A stretch of DNA of 64,000 nucleotides from Superficieibacter electus (GTDB lineage: Bacteria; Pseudomonadota; Gammaproteobacteria; Enterobacterales; Enterobacteriaceae): the NCBI RefSeq assembly GCF_002915575.1, contig NZ_PQGD01000004.1:1-64000 (forward strand). Direction: 5' to 3'. Shown here in pieces: positions 39,329-48,331 of the stretch. Position numbers and translations under genes: made by a program. The notes below the pieces were generated by a model. It was not told the DNA's origin. It did not search any database and saw only the letters and a program-made list of their open reading frames with translations. Position 1 is the stretch's first letter; each line of letters begins with the position of its first letter.

Positions 39329-39988
39329 ATGACGCAGGATGAACTGAAAAAAGCAGTAGGCTGGGCCGCCCTTCAGTATGTCGTACCGGGCACCATTGTT
39401 GGGGTCGGGACGGGGTCTACCGCCGCGCATTTTATTGACGCCCTTGGCACTATGAAAGGACAAATTGACGGCGCGGTGTCCAGCTCCGATGCCTCAACCG
39501 CTAAACTGAAAAGCCTTGGCATCACGGTATTCGATCTTAATGAAGTCGATCGACTGGGCATCTATGTTGATGGAGCCGATGAGATCAACGATCAAATGCA
39601 GATGATCAAAGGCGGCGGCGCGGCGCTGACGAGGGAGAAAATTATTGCCTCGGTGGCGGATAAGTTTATCTGCATTGCGGATGCGTCAAAGCAGGTCGCT
39701 ATCCTCGGCGCATTTCCACTGCCGGTGGAAGTGATCCCGATGGCGCGTAGCGCTGTGGCACGTGCGCTGGTCAAACTGGGCGGCCGCCCGGAATATCGTC
39801 AGGGCGTGTTAACCGACAACGGCAATGTCATCCTCGATGTTCACGGTATGGAAATCCTTGACCCGATCGCCACCGAAAATGCCATTAACGGTATTCCTGG
39901 CGTGGTGACGGTGGGGCTGTTTGCCAACCGTGGCGCGGATGTCGCGCTTATTGGTACCGCGGATGGCGTTAAAACCATCGTCAAATGA
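39329..39988 (+). CDS. rpiA: RpiA, ribose-5-phosphate isomerase A
   Basis: 219-aa enzyme that interconverts ribose 5-phosphate and ribulose 5-phosphate in the pentose phosphate pathway. Signatures seen are [16 protein letters not shown] near the N terminus, VDGADEIND and [13 protein letters not shown] (phosphate and active-site loops). Length equals E. coli. It works with tktA, also in this window. Confidence 0.99.
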   Translation: MTQDELKKAVGWAALQYVVPGTIVGVGTGSTAAHFIDALGTMKGQIDGAVSSSDASTAKLKSLGITVFDLNEVDRLGIYVDGADEINDQMQMIKGGGAALTREKIIASVADKFICIADASKQVAILGAFPLPVEVIPMARSAVARALVKLGGRPEYRQGVLTDNGNVILDVHGMEILDPIATENAINGIPGVVTVGLFANRGADVALIGTADGVKTIVK

Positions 39989-39992
39989 TCTG

Positions 39993-40015
39993 ACGGGGGA
40001 ACCGCTCCCCCGTTT
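39993..40015 (+). terminator. Terminator-like hairpin after rpiA
   Basis: ACGGGGGA and TCCCCCGT form an 8-bp stem around ACCGC, starting 5 bp after the rpiA stop. Only three T residues follow, so the terminator may be weak. Confidence 0.65.
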
Positions 40016-40038
40016 AAAAAAATCCGATCGGCAAATTT

Positions 40039-40054
40039 GGTGACATCTGTCACG
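40039..40054. promoter_or_regulatory. CRP-like palindrome upstream of serA
   Basis: GGTGA-CATCTG-TCACG keeps GTGA and TCAC in CRP spacing, with one mismatch in each outer base. It lies about 200 bp before the serA ATG. CRP control of serA is reported in E. coli, so this fits, though I could not test binding. Confidence 0.5.
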
Positions 40055-40250
40055 TTTTTACGCCAGTGCTAACAATTCTCTCCGCATAATCTCTCATGGT
40101 CAGCATTTTATGCTGTCATTTACCACTGCGTGACATTCCTTCAGTTTGCTGACGCAAACGTTCATATTGCCGCGATAGTTTTTTTTGATATGTTGCTAGG
40201 AGGAAATTGCATTTAGCTCAACATCAGTTATGACAAAACAGGGTCGGGAA

Positions 40251-41483
40251 ATGGCAAAGGTATCACTGGAAAAAGACAAAATTAAGTTTCTGCTGGTTGA
40301 AGGTGTGCACCAGAAAGCGCTGGATAGCCTGCGTGCGGCAGGGTATACCAACATTGAATATCACAAAGGCGCGCTGAGCACCGAACAGCTGAAGGAGTCG
40401 ATCCGTGACGCCCATTTCATCGGCTTACGTTCCCGTACAAATTTAACCGAAGAAGTGCTGGCCGCCGCGGAGAAACTGGTGGCGGTAGGGTGTTTCTGCA
40501 TCGGTACCAATCAGGTCGATCTTAATGCGGCGGCAAAACGTGGCGTGCCGGTATTTAACGCGCCGTTCTCCAATACCCGTTCGGTAGCCGAACTGGTGAT
40601 TGGTGAGCTGCTACTTTTACTGCGTGGTATTCCGGAGGCCAACGCCAAAGCGCACCGCGGGATCTGGAACAAACTGGCCGCAGGCTCGTATGAAGCGCGC
40701 GGTAAAAAACTGGGGATTATCGGTTACGGCCACATTGGCACCCAGCTTGGCATCCTCGCAGAGTCGCTGGGGATGTACGTTTACTTCTACGATATCGAAA
40801 ATAAACTGCCGCTGGGCAATGCCACTCAGGTGCAGCATCTTTCTGACCTGCTCAATATGAGCGATGTGGTCAGCCTGCACGTGCCGGAAAATGCCTCGAC
40901 CAAAAATATGATGGGGCCGGAAGAGCTGGCCTTAATGAAGCCGGGCTCACTGTTGATCAACGCCGCACGTGGCACAGTCGTGGATATCCCGGCGCTGTGC
41001 GATGCGCTGTCGCGTAAACACCTGGCCGGTGCTGCGATTGATGTTTTCCCGACCGAGCCTGCCACTAACACCGATCCGTTCACCTCGCCGCTGTGCGAGT
41101 TTGACAACGTGCTGCTGACACCACACATCGGCGGTTCCACCCAGGAAGCGCAGGAAAATATCGGCCTTGAAGTGGCGGGCAAGCTGGTCAAATACTCTGA
41201 CAACGGTTCGACGCTTTCCGCCGTCAATTTCCCGGAAGTATCGCTGCCGTTGCACGGCGGTCGTCGTCTGTTGCACATTCACGAAAACCGTCCGGGCGTG
41301 CTGACCGCCATTAACCAGATCTTCGCCGCGCAGGGCATCAACATTGCCGCCCAGTTCTTACAGACCTCGCCAATGATGGGGTATGTGGTGATTGATATCG
41401 AAGCGGAAGAGGACGTGGCGCAGCGCGCGCTGCAAAGTATGAAGGCAATTCCGGGAACCATTCGCGCCCGTTTGCTGTACTGA
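40251..41483 (+). CDS. serA: SerA, D-3-phosphoglycerate dehydrogenase
   Basis: 410-aa NAD-dependent enzyme, the first step of serine synthesis and inhibited by serine. The NAD fold motif GIIGYGHIGTQLGILAE and the D-isomer-specific dehydrogenase signatures (NMSDVVSLHVPE, LINAARGTVVDIPAL) are intact. The C-terminal ACT domain, about residues 335-410, is the serine sensor. The ATG at 40251 gives the E. coli length; a frame further upstream is unsupported. Serine feeds the gcvTHP one-carbon system downstream in this window. Confidence 0.98.
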   Translation: MAKVSLEKDKIKFLLVEGVHQKALDSLRAAGYTNIEYHKGALSTEQLKESIRDAHFIGLRSRTNLTEEVLAAAEKLVAVGCFCIGTNQVDLNAAAKRGVPVFNAPFSNTRSVAELVIGELLLLLRGIPEANAKAHRGIWNKLAAGSYEARGKKLGIIGYGHIGTQLGILAESLGMYVYFYDIENKLPLGNATQVQHLSDLLNMSDVVSLHVPENASTKNMMGPEELALMKPGSLLINAARGTVVDIPALCDALSRKHLAGAAIDVFPTEPATNTDPFTSPLCEFDNVLLTPHIGGSTQEAQENIGLEVAGKLVKYSDNGSTLSAVNFPEVSLPLHGGRRLLHIHENRPGVLTAINQIFAAQGINIAAQFLQTSPMMGYVVIDIEAEEDVAQRALQSMKAIPGTIRARLLY

Positions 41484-41489
41484 GTCGTT

Positions 41490-41660
41490 TTCCCCCTCAC
41501 CCCGGCCCTCTCCCCAGGGGAGAGGGAGAAGGGCACGCCGATCTCCCGCTTTCCCTCAGGGAGGACGATGCCCGCCGATCTCTCCCTCAGTCCTGAGGGG
41601 GAAAGACGCACGCCGATCTGCTCCCTCTCCCTCAGGGAGAGGGCTGGGGTGAGGGTGGTT
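41490..41660. repeat. Palindromic repeat cluster between serA and fau
   Basis: The gap between convergent serA and fau holds several palindromes of the same family as the 179-bp array: one near 41505-41530, an imperfect one near 41577-41601 and a full one at 41623-41643. Flanks CCCTCACCCCGGCC and GGGGTGAGGG match those elsewhere. It ends right at the fau stop codon. Confidence 0.85.
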
Positions 41661-42262
41661 TACCACTGCCACAGCGTCGACGGCGTCACCACCGCAGGCA
41701 GCGGAATATCCCACTCTTCCACCGGCAGCGCATCCACGTACTGACAATCATGCGCGTAGCCCACCGGCTGCATACGGTACTGCTGCCAGTTCTGCAACGT
41801 CCGATCGTAAAAGCCGCCGCCCATCCCCAGCCTTTGGCCCTGGCCGTCAAATGCCACCAGCGGCGTCACCAGGACGTCAAGCTGTGCCAGCGGCAACACA
41901 TCGCGCACGTCCAGCTTCGGTTCATGGATTTTCAGACGATTCACCACCAGTTCGCTTTGTGGATGATAGTGCAAAAACAGCAGATTGCCGGAGCTAAACG
42001 GGTGCAAAACCGGGAGATAAACCCGCTTGCCCGCGCGCCAGAGTTGCTCAATCAGCGGGCGGGTATCCAGTTCACCATCAAAAGAGAGAAAGAGTGCGAT
42101 GGTATGTGCTAATACCACGGGCGGATAAGCCATCATGCGGGCAGCGGCTTGCTGCGCCAGTTGAGTTTGCGCATCAGGCGTAAGAGTACGGCGACGCTGA
42201 CGCACCTGCTGGCGGATCTGCTGTCGGGAGAGAGGGGTATCGGATGGCTGGATTAGGGTCAT
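41660..42262 (-). CDS. fau: Fau (YgfA), 5-formyltetrahydrofolate cyclo-ligase
   Basis: 200-aa enzyme that converts 5-formyl-THF to 5,10-methenyl-THF with ATP, returning an inhibitory folate to the active pool. The catalytic and ATP-site region VTPLVAFDGQGQRLGMGGGFYDRTL is intact. In E. coli the gene is co-transcribed with 6S RNA directly upstream. Here a TPR-SUKH gene and an IS630 element lie between them. The ATG overlaps the SUKH gene stop as ATGA. Confidence 0.95.
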   Translation of the reverse strand: MTLIQPSDTPLSRQQIRQQVRQRRRTLTPDAQTQLAQQAAARMMAYPPVVLAHTIALFLSFDGELDTRPLIEQLWRAGKRVYLPVLHPFSSGNLLFLHYHPQSELVVNRLKIHEPKLDVRDVLPLAQLDVLVTPLVAFDGQGQRLGMGGGFYDRTLQNWQQYRMQPVGYAHDCQYVDALPVEEWDIPLPAVVTPSTLWQW

Positions 42263-43227
42263 ATCTCTTCCATCTCTTCTGGTGGCAATAAGCCATTGAT
42301 AAAATCACGGAAGTTGCCGGCAAGCCAGGTTATCTCATAGCCGCTCTCCTGCGCTATATGCACCACGCAAGGCTCTCCCTGCGGCCCGCAGTCTGAATAA
42401 TCAAGAAAAATCATATCATGGCCTCCGCTGATGCCGTCGGCAATGGCGACGCCAATAGCAGGATAGCCCCACTCATCCAGCCAGAACTGGCTGCCCATTT
42501 CGCCACAGAGCGAGTAATGCCGGGTCCTGTCAACGCCGTAGAGGCTTTCAACAGCAAAACCCGGCGATGCCCAGTCTCGCTGAAGCGGGTTTTCAAAGCC
42601 GTTACGAGTGAGCAGGCCACCATTATGAATCTTAATTAGCGCCTTATAGGCTTCTGGCAGCCGGTAGCCCAGCTCTGTTTCTACCTCTGCAATCTCTTCA
42701 TCCGTGGGCGTTGCGCCGATATAAGATTGCTGCGAATACTCGCAATCATCCCAGAAATCGGTGAAATCGAAGTGTGAATAGTCGGCATCAGCAGGTGTGG
42801 TGACCCGGGTTTGCGCCCGAAGCTGTGCTTCAAACGCGTTTTTTTCCAGCCGTTGTGGACCGCGACGCCGGGCAAACGTCAGCCACTTGCTCAGGGTTTT
42901 AGGCGCATACGGTCCGGGCGTTTCATCTATTTCTTCCAGACCGCCTTCCTGGGCGCGGACAAACCACGCGATAGATTCATCTTCACGGTTAAGCTCAAAG
43001 AGGGCGATGCCATAGCGCAGACAAAACCAGGGGTTGTCTGCGTAAGTTGTGCGGATGCTTTCCAGCGTCGCCAGCGCTTCACGATGCTGGCTAAGGTTAT
43101 TGAGCGCTCGCGCCTGCAAACAAATGAGTTCATCGCTGCGCTCTTCGGCAGGGAGTGCTTCAATTGCTTCGCAGATATGACGATTTTGACCTGCCTGGTG
43201 CCATTCGTTGAGTTGTGCAGATAACAT
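42259..43227 (-). CDS. TPR-SUKH (SMI1/KNR4) domain protein
   Basis: 322-aa protein. Residues about 10-90 hold TPR-like helices (ALNNLSQHREALATLESI, RYGIALFELNREDESIAWFV). Residues about 170-320 resemble the SMI1/KNR4 (SUKH) fold, with TPTDEEIAEVETELGYRLPEAYKALIKIHNGG and the GHDMIFLDYSDCGPQGEPCVVHI core. SUKH proteins often act as immunity proteins, but no toxin is nearby. I chose the ATG at 43227 because AGGA stands 9 bases before it; TTG at 43236 is the alternative. It is coupled to fau by an ATGA overlap. Confidence 0.85.
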   Translation of the reverse strand: MLSAQLNEWHQAGQNRHICEAIEALPAEERSDELICLQARALNNLSQHREALATLESIRTTYADNPWFCLRYGIALFELNREDESIAWFVRAQEGGLEEIDETPGPYAPKTLSKWLTFARRRGPQRLEKNAFEAQLRAQTRVTTPADADYSHFDFTDFWDDCEYSQQSYIGATPTDEEIAEVETELGYRLPEAYKALIKIHNGGLLTRNGFENPLQRDWASPGFAVESLYGVDRTRHYSLCGEMGSQFWLDEWGYPAIGVAIADGISGGHDMIFLDYSDCGPQGEPCVVHIAQESGYEITWLAGNFRDFINGLLPPEEMEEI

Positions 43228-43296
43228 AGCGGACAATCCTTTTTACCCTCTGAGAGAGCATCGTAAAGGATCGCGGCAGGGTTAGTGAAGTAAATA

Positions 43297-44441
43297 GCTG
43301 CGCCTAATACCGCTACACTTTTGCCTGACCATGTTTTCCTCCGGGGAATGGGCTGGCGGTTTCCATAAAATGGCGGACCTTTTTCAGTAACTGCCACATT
43401 GAGCGGCACTGATGATTACGGGTTATCGTGTCATGAAGTGCCTGCCATAGCCGTTCCACATGATTCACCCACGGCGAGTAAACCGGCTGGTAAATTACCC
43501 TGAACTTGGGATTTGCTTTCAACCAGCGCTGTGTTTCGCGGCTTTTATGGATAATGTAGTTATCAACGATCAGCGTGATTGTTTTCGTCCGCCGGTAAGT
43601 GGCTTTCAGGTGCTTCAGCAGAGCGATAAACAGCGCTGAACTTTTGCTGTTGCCGCCCACGTAGCTGACTTTACCCGTGCCACTGTGCAGTGCGCCGGCC
43701 AGATAGTATTTTTCGTTCTGCCCCGGCGTCACTACCCGTTTCTGCTGTCCGCGCAACTGCCAGTCCGCACCGATTTTAGGATTAAGGTGGATATCCACTT
43801 CATCTTCATAAAATACCGGATGCTCTGCGCTGCATTCATCCAGCGCTTTGTGGATTACCGCCATCTTTTCATCTTTATGTGGGTCACGGATACGCAGAGT
43901 TGGCGCGGCCCTGCGCCATACAAGCCCCGCAGATGGCAACCAGCGGCGAACGGTTCCTGCATGTAACTGGCAACCGGTTATCTCATTGATTTTTAATGCC
44001 AGTAATTCGGTGCTCCAGCGTGAACGTTGATAACCAAAATCGCCGGGAGAATGCTTTATCAGCTCACGTAACAGGGTGCAGATATGTTCAAAAGGCCAGC
44101 GTCGGGAGCGCCCTGCGGGTAAGGATTTCAGGCCTTCAATACCTGAGTGCGTAAACCAGTTAATCCAGCGACCAACGGATGAACGGGCACAACAGAGAGT
44201 TCTGGCAACATCGCTGACCCGTTCACCCCGATGAAGCATCAGCATGGCCGTGAGTCTGCGGGCATGATTTTTATCGCGCGTTTTATGAATAGCTTTCTGC
44301 ATCAGGCGTCGTTCGCCACGGGGTATTGGTACTATGATCGGCATCGCTCAGTCCGGTTGGTGATTTTGGTTGGTTTGGCGATTGATCAGATCGCACAATC
44401 CGGGCTGAGTTCCCTTTCAGTGATCTACTATTCCGCGCAGC
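43297..44441. mobile_element. IS630-family insertion sequence, intact
   Basis: 1145 bp bounded by TA dinucleotides (43295-43296 and 44442-44443), the target duplication expected for this family. Terminal inverted repeats begin GCTGCGC at each end, and nearby positions also agree. The flanks join to GTAAATATTTAC, a perfect palindrome, so the insertion hit the central TA. One intact transposase fills it. It lies on the minus strand between 6S RNA and the TPR-SUKH gene. Confidence 0.9.
43313..44344 (-). CDS. IS630 transposase
   Basis: 343-aa DDE/DDD-type transposase of the IS630/Tc1-mariner group. The N-terminal helix-turn-helix is seen in RVSDVARTLCCARSSVGRWINWF; the catalytic acidic residues lie in FYEDEVDIHL, LIVDNYIIHKS and, for the third, PWVNHVERLW. 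No frameshift or stop is seen, so it looks functional. Confidence 0.95.
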   Translation of the reverse strand: MPIIVPIPRGERRLMQKAIHKTRDKNHARRLTAMLMLHRGERVSDVARTLCCARSSVGRWINWFTHSGIEGLKSLPAGRSRRWPFEHICTLLRELIKHSPGDFGYQRSRWSTELLALKINEITGCQLHAGTVRRWLPSAGLVWRRAAPTLRIRDPHKDEKMAVIHKALDECSAEHPVFYEDEVDIHLNPKIGADWQLRGQQKRVVTPGQNEKYYLAGALHSGTGKVSYVGGNSKSSALFIALLKHLKATYRRTKTITLIVDNYIIHKSRETQRWLKANPKFRVIYQPVYSPWVNHVERLWQALHDTITRNHQCRSMWQLLKKVRHFMETASPFPGGKHGQAKV

Positions 44442-44475
44442 TATTTACGAAAGCAGAAATGCAGTACAAAGAAGG

Positions 44476-44659
44476 GGAATCTCCGAGATGCCGCCGCAGG
44501 CTGTAACCCTTGAACCCTTGGTTCAAGGTGAATGTGTCGTCACAGTTTTAAGGCTTCTCGGACGAACCGAGCATGCTCACCAACCATGGAGCGCCACATT
44601 CTGTTGGTATGAAATATCGGCTCAGGGGACTGGCCCGCTTGCGAACATCTCAGAGAAAT
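44476..44659 (-). ncRNA. ssrS: 6S RNA
   Basis: 184-nt match, by eye, to E. coli 6S RNA on the minus strand, starting ATTTCTCTGAGATGTTCGC and ending CTCGGAGATTCC. 6S RNA mimics an open promoter and binds sigma70 RNA polymerase in stationary phase. The ends pair in the closing stem (GGAATCTCC with the 5' side). It begins 41 nt after the zapA stop, as expected. Internal differences from E. coli are few (for example GGTTCGTCC for GGTCCGTCC). Confidence 0.97.
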
Positions 44660-44700
44660 TTTGTCTTCACGATAACTGTACCATAGCTAATCGCAAAGTG

Positions 44701-45030
44701 TTATTCAAACTTTGGCCCCGATCTTTCGGATATGCGACCTTGCTCAAGTAATGCCTGTTCAATGGTCTGTTGCAGCATCCGAATACGTTGCTCCATGCTG
44801 GCAGCGTAGTCGCGGGTTTTTGCCTTTTCCTGAGTTAACTCATAGCTGATGTTCAACGCGGCGATGAAAACCAGCTGCTCAGTATTTGTGACTCTAGTGC
44901 GTTCTTTCAGATCTTGCAACCGCTGATTCAGATCGTCCGCAGCCTGATTCAGGGCTTCCCTTTGTTCAGGCGGGCAATTCACTCGCAGTGAACGGCCAAA
45001 AATATGGATATCGACGGGTTGTGCAGACAT
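44701..45030 (-). CDS. zapA: ZapA, cell division protein
   Basis: 109-aa protein that binds and bundles FtsZ filaments at midcell. The globular N-terminal part ([31 protein letters not shown]) is followed by a coiled-coil C-terminal helix ([33 protein letters not shown]). Start at 45030 (MSAQPVD) gives the family length; the longer frame upstream is unsupported. It precedes ssrS in the conserved zapA-ssrS order. Confidence 0.97.
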   Translation of the reverse strand: MSAQPVDIHIFGRSLRVNCPPEQREALNQAADDLNQRLQDLKERTRVTNTEQLVFIAALNISYELTQEKAKTRDYAASMEQRIRMLQQTIEQALLEQGRISERSGPKFE

Positions 45031-45198
45031 GCCACCTTCCTGCTGAATTGACTGCGCGGCCTTCGTGCCCGAATCCGGGGCTGGCGAAGGGGCGACACTA
45101 TAGCTACCCTGGCGTGCAGATACAAGCCCTTTTCTGGTATCACCAGGGTCCAAAGTGGTAGCATAACATGAATCTTCCCCTAACGATGACGAATGCGC

Positions 45199-45777
45199 AT
45201 GTCTATGAAAAACGAAATGCCTGGCTACAACGATGTGGACCAGTTACTGAACCAACAGGGAGCAGGATTAACCCCCGCTGAAATGCACGGTTTAATCAGC
45301 GGTATTCTCTGCGGCGGCACCACCGATGCCTCGTGGCAGCCGCTGGTACACGATCTCACTAACGAAGGGTTGGCTTTCAGCCACGATTTGGCTCAGGCGT
45401 TACGCAGTATGCATTCCGCGACCATTGACTCGCTGGAAGATGACGGCTTTTTGTTCCAGCTTTACATGCCGGAAGGCGATGACGTCAGCGTTTTTGACCG
45501 CGCAGATGCGCTGGCAGGCTGGGTAAATCATTTTCTGCTGGGGTTGGGCGTCACGCAGCCGAAGCTGGATAAAGTGCCCGGTGAAACCGGCGAAGCGATT
45601 GACGATCTGCGCAATATTGCTCAGCTTGGCTACGATCTGGAAGAGGATCAGGAAGAGCTGGAAATGTCGCTCGAAGAGATCATTGAATACGTTCGCGTTG
45701 CGGCGCTGCTCTGCCACGATACCTTCACGCGTCAGCAGCCGACCGCGCCGGAAGTGCGTAAACCGACCTTACATTAA
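45199..45777 (+). CDS. ygfB: YgfB, UPF0149 family protein
   Basis: 192-aa alpha-helical protein of the UPF0149/YecA-related family of unknown function in E. coli. The family segments [12 protein letters not shown] and [22 protein letters not shown] are intact. An ATG six bases upstream is also possible. It leads the ygfB-pepP-ubiH-ubiI group, divergent from zapA. Confidence 0.95.
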   Translation: MSMKNEMPGYNDVDQLLNQQGAGLTPAEMHGLISGILCGGTTDASWQPLVHDLTNEGLAFSHDLAQALRSMHSATIDSLEDDGFLFQLYMPEGDDVSVFDRADALAGWVNHFLLGLGVTQPKLDKVPGETGEAIDDLRNIAQLGYDLEEDQEELEMSLEEIIEYVRVAALLCHDTFTRQQPTAPEVRKPTLH

Positions 45778-45798
45778 GAAAATATTCAAGGAGGTATC

Positions 45799-47115
45799 AT
45801 GACTCAGCAGGAGTTTCACCGTCGTCGTCAGGCGCTCCTGGCGCAAATGCAGCCGGGTAGCGCGGCGTTGATTTTTGCTGCGCCGGAAGCGACACGCAGC
45901 GCGGATACGGAATATCCGTATCGCCAGAATAGCGACTTCTGGTACTTCACCGGTTTCAATGAACCGGAAGCCGTGCTGGTGCTGATCAAAAGTGATGATA
46001 CCCACAACCACAGCGTGCTGTTTAATCGCCTGCGCGATCTGACGGCGGAGATCTGGTTTGGCCGTCGCCTTGGCCAGGATGCCGCGCCACAGACGCTGGG
46101 CGTTGACCGGGCGCTGGCATTCAGCGAAATTAATACGCAGCTTTATCAACTGCTTAACGGACTGGACACCGTCTGGCACGCGCAGGGCGAATATGCGTAT
46201 GCTGACCAAATCGTGTTTAATGCGCTGGAAAAACTGCGCAAAGGCTCCCGACAGAACCTCTCCGCGCCCGGCAACCTTGCCGACTGGCGTCCGCTGGTGC
46301 ATGAGATGCGCCTGTTCAAATCGGCAGAAGAAATTGACGTGCTGCGCCGCGCCGGGGAAATCACCGCCCTGGCGCATACCCGGGCCATGCAGCAGTGCCG
46401 GCCGGGAATGTTCGAATACCAGCTGGAAGGCGAAATCCATCACGAGTTTACCCGCCACGGCGCGCGCTATCCTTCCTACAACACCATCGTTGGCGGCGGA
46501 GAGAATGGCTGCATCCTGCACTACACAGAAAACGAAAGTGAGCTGCGCGATGGCGATCTGGTACTGATCGACGCGGGCTGTGAATATCGCGGCTATGCAG
46601 GTGATATCACGCGCACTTTCCCGGTCAACGGTCAATTTTCCCCGGCGCAGCGGGACATTTACGACATTGTGCTCGACTCGCTGGAAACCGCCCTCAGCCT
46701 GTATCGCCCGGGGACCACCATCCAGGATGTGACTACCGAAGTGGTGCGCATCATGATAACCGGACTGGTAAAACTCGGCATTTTGCAGGGCGAGGTTGAA
46801 GAACTCATCGCCAGCAACGCTCATCGCACCTTCTTCATGCACGGCCTGAGTCACTGGCTTGGGCTGGACGTCCACGATGTCGGCGCGTATGGCGTTGACC
46901 GCTCGCGGGTGCTGGAGCCGGGCATGGTGCTGACCGTGGAGCCGGGATTATATATCGCGCCGGATGCCGATGTGCCGGCGCAGTACCGTGGTATTGGCAT
47001 TCGTATTGAAGATGACATCGTGATTACGGAATCTGGCAATGAAAATCTCACCGACCGGGTGGTAAAAAAAGCCGATGATATCGAAGCACTGATGGCGGCG
47101 GCGCGCAAACAATGA
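45799..47115 (+). CDS. pepP: PepP, Xaa-Pro aminopeptidase P
   Basis: 438-aa manganese protease that removes the N-terminal residue in front of proline. Metal-binding segments are LIDAGCEYRGYAGDITRTFPVNG, HGLSHWLGLDVHDVG, LTVEPGLYI and GIRIEDDIVIT, all intact. A GGAGG site precedes the ATG. Its stop overlaps the ubiH start as ATGA, so translation is coupled. Confidence 0.97.
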   Translation: MTQQEFHRRRQALLAQMQPGSAALIFAAPEATRSADTEYPYRQNSDFWYFTGFNEPEAVLVLIKSDDTHNHSVLFNRLRDLTAEIWFGRRLGQDAAPQTLGVDRALAFSEINTQLYQLLNGLDTVWHAQGEYAYADQIVFNALEKLRKGSRQNLSAPGNLADWRPLVHEMRLFKSAEEIDVLRRAGEITALAHTRAMQQCRPGMFEYQLEGEIHHEFTRHGARYPSYNTIVGGGENGCILHYTENESELRDGDLVLIDAGCEYRGYAGDITRTFPVNGQFSPAQRDIYDIVLDSLETALSLYRPGTTIQDVTTEVVRIMITGLVKLGILQGEVEELIASNAHRTFFMHGLSHWLGLDVHDVGAYGVDRSRVLEPGMVLTVEPGLYIAPDADVPAQYRGIGIRIEDDIVITESGNENLTDRVVKKADDIEALMAAARKQ

Positions 47116-48278
47116 GCGTGATTATTGTAGGTGGAGGTATGACCGGCGCAACGCTGGCGCTGGCGATATCACAACTGACCCGGGGCGCGCTGGCGGTTCA
47201 TCTGATTGAAGCCGTTGCCCCTGACTCAGCGGCACATCCAGGGTTTGACGCGCGAGCCATCGCGCTGGCTGCCGGCACCTGTGAGCAACTGGCGCGGATT
47301 GGCGTCTGGCAGGCTATCTCCGGCAGCGCAACGGCGATCAACACCGTCCACGTCAGCGATCGTGGTCATGCCGGGGCGGTCACACTGGCGGCAAAGGATT
47401 ACGCCATTCCGGCGCTTGGCCAGGTAGTAGAACTGCATGACGTTGGCCTGCATCTGTTTGCGCTACTGCGTAAAGCACCCGGCGTGACGCTGCATTGTCC
47501 CGCCAGTGTGGCCAGTGTGGCGCGCCATCAGGGTGACGTTAGCGTTACCCTGGATAACGGTGAAACGCTGAAAGGTCGCCTGCTGGTCGCTGCCGATGGT
47601 TCACGTTCGGCGCTTGCGGCGCAATGCGGCATTCAGTGGCAGCAGCAGCCGTATCAGCAACTGGCGGTAATCGCCAATGTCACTACCAGCATCGCTCACC
47701 AGGGGCGTGCTTTTGAACGTTTTACCCCGGATGGTCCTCTCGCCATGCTGCCAATGTCCACCGGGCGCAGCTCGCTGGTCTGGTGCCATCCTCTTGAGCG
47801 CCGGGACGAGGTGATGTCGTGGTCCAATAATCAATTTTGCGATGCGTTACAGCGCGCATTTGGCTGGCGACTGGGACGCATCACGCACGCCGGACAGCGG
47901 GCGGCCTATCCGCTTGCGCTCTCCACGGCGTCGTCGTGCATCGCCCACCGGCTGGCGCTGGTAGGTAATGCAGCCCAGACGCTGCATCCGATTGCCGGAC
48001 AGGGCTTTAACCTTGGCCTGCGCGATGTGATGAGTCTGGCGGAAGCGCTGGCGCTGGCCGATGACCCAGGCAGCTATGCCACGCTGTGCCGCTATCGCGA
48101 CCGCCGCCGCGTGGACAAAGCCGCCACCATCGGCGTGACTGATGGGCTGGTACATTTATTTGCTAACCGCTGGTTGCCACTGATTGTGGGTCGTAATGCG
48201 GGGTTAATGGCAATGGAATGGTGCGCTCCGGCCCGTGACGTGCTGGCAAGGCGGACCCTCGGCTGGGTAACGCGCTAA
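47112..48278 (+). CDS. ubiH: UbiH, ubiquinone ring 6-hydroxylase
   Basis: 388-aa FAD-dependent hydroxylase of ubiquinone synthesis. The FAD fold begins VIIVGGGMTGATLALAI, the DG motif reads LLVAADGSRSALA, and the third motif is LVGNAAQTLHPIAGQGFNLGLRD. It acts in the Ubi complex with UbiI downstream. Confidence 0.96.
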   Translation: MSVIIVGGGMTGATLALAISQLTRGALAVHLIEAVAPDSAAHPGFDARAIALAAGTCEQLARIGVWQAISGSATAINTVHVSDRGHAGAVTLAAKDYAIPALGQVVELHDVGLHLFALLRKAPGVTLHCPASVASVARHQGDVSVTLDNGETLKGRLLVAADGSRSALAAQCGIQWQQQPYQQLAVIANVTTSIAHQGRAFERFTPDGPLAMLPMSTGRSSLVWCHPLERRDEVMSWSNNQFCDALQRAFGWRLGRITHAGQRAAYPLALSTASSCIAHRLALVGNAAQTLHPIAGQGFNLGLRDVMSLAEALALADDPGSYATLCRYRDRRRVDKAATIGVTDGLVHLFANRWLPLIVGRNAGLMAMEWCAPARDVLARRTLGWVTR

Positions 48279-48331
48279 GCTATCTTATTCAAACCATCAC
48301 GCCTGCCCAATCAGGCTTCAGGAGTAGAACA

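Noticed and set aside
41484-41659. Possible Sib/Ibs type RNA near fau, as in E. coli between fau and serA
   Set aside because: The gap here holds only palindromic repeats and no Sib-like sequence that I recognise.
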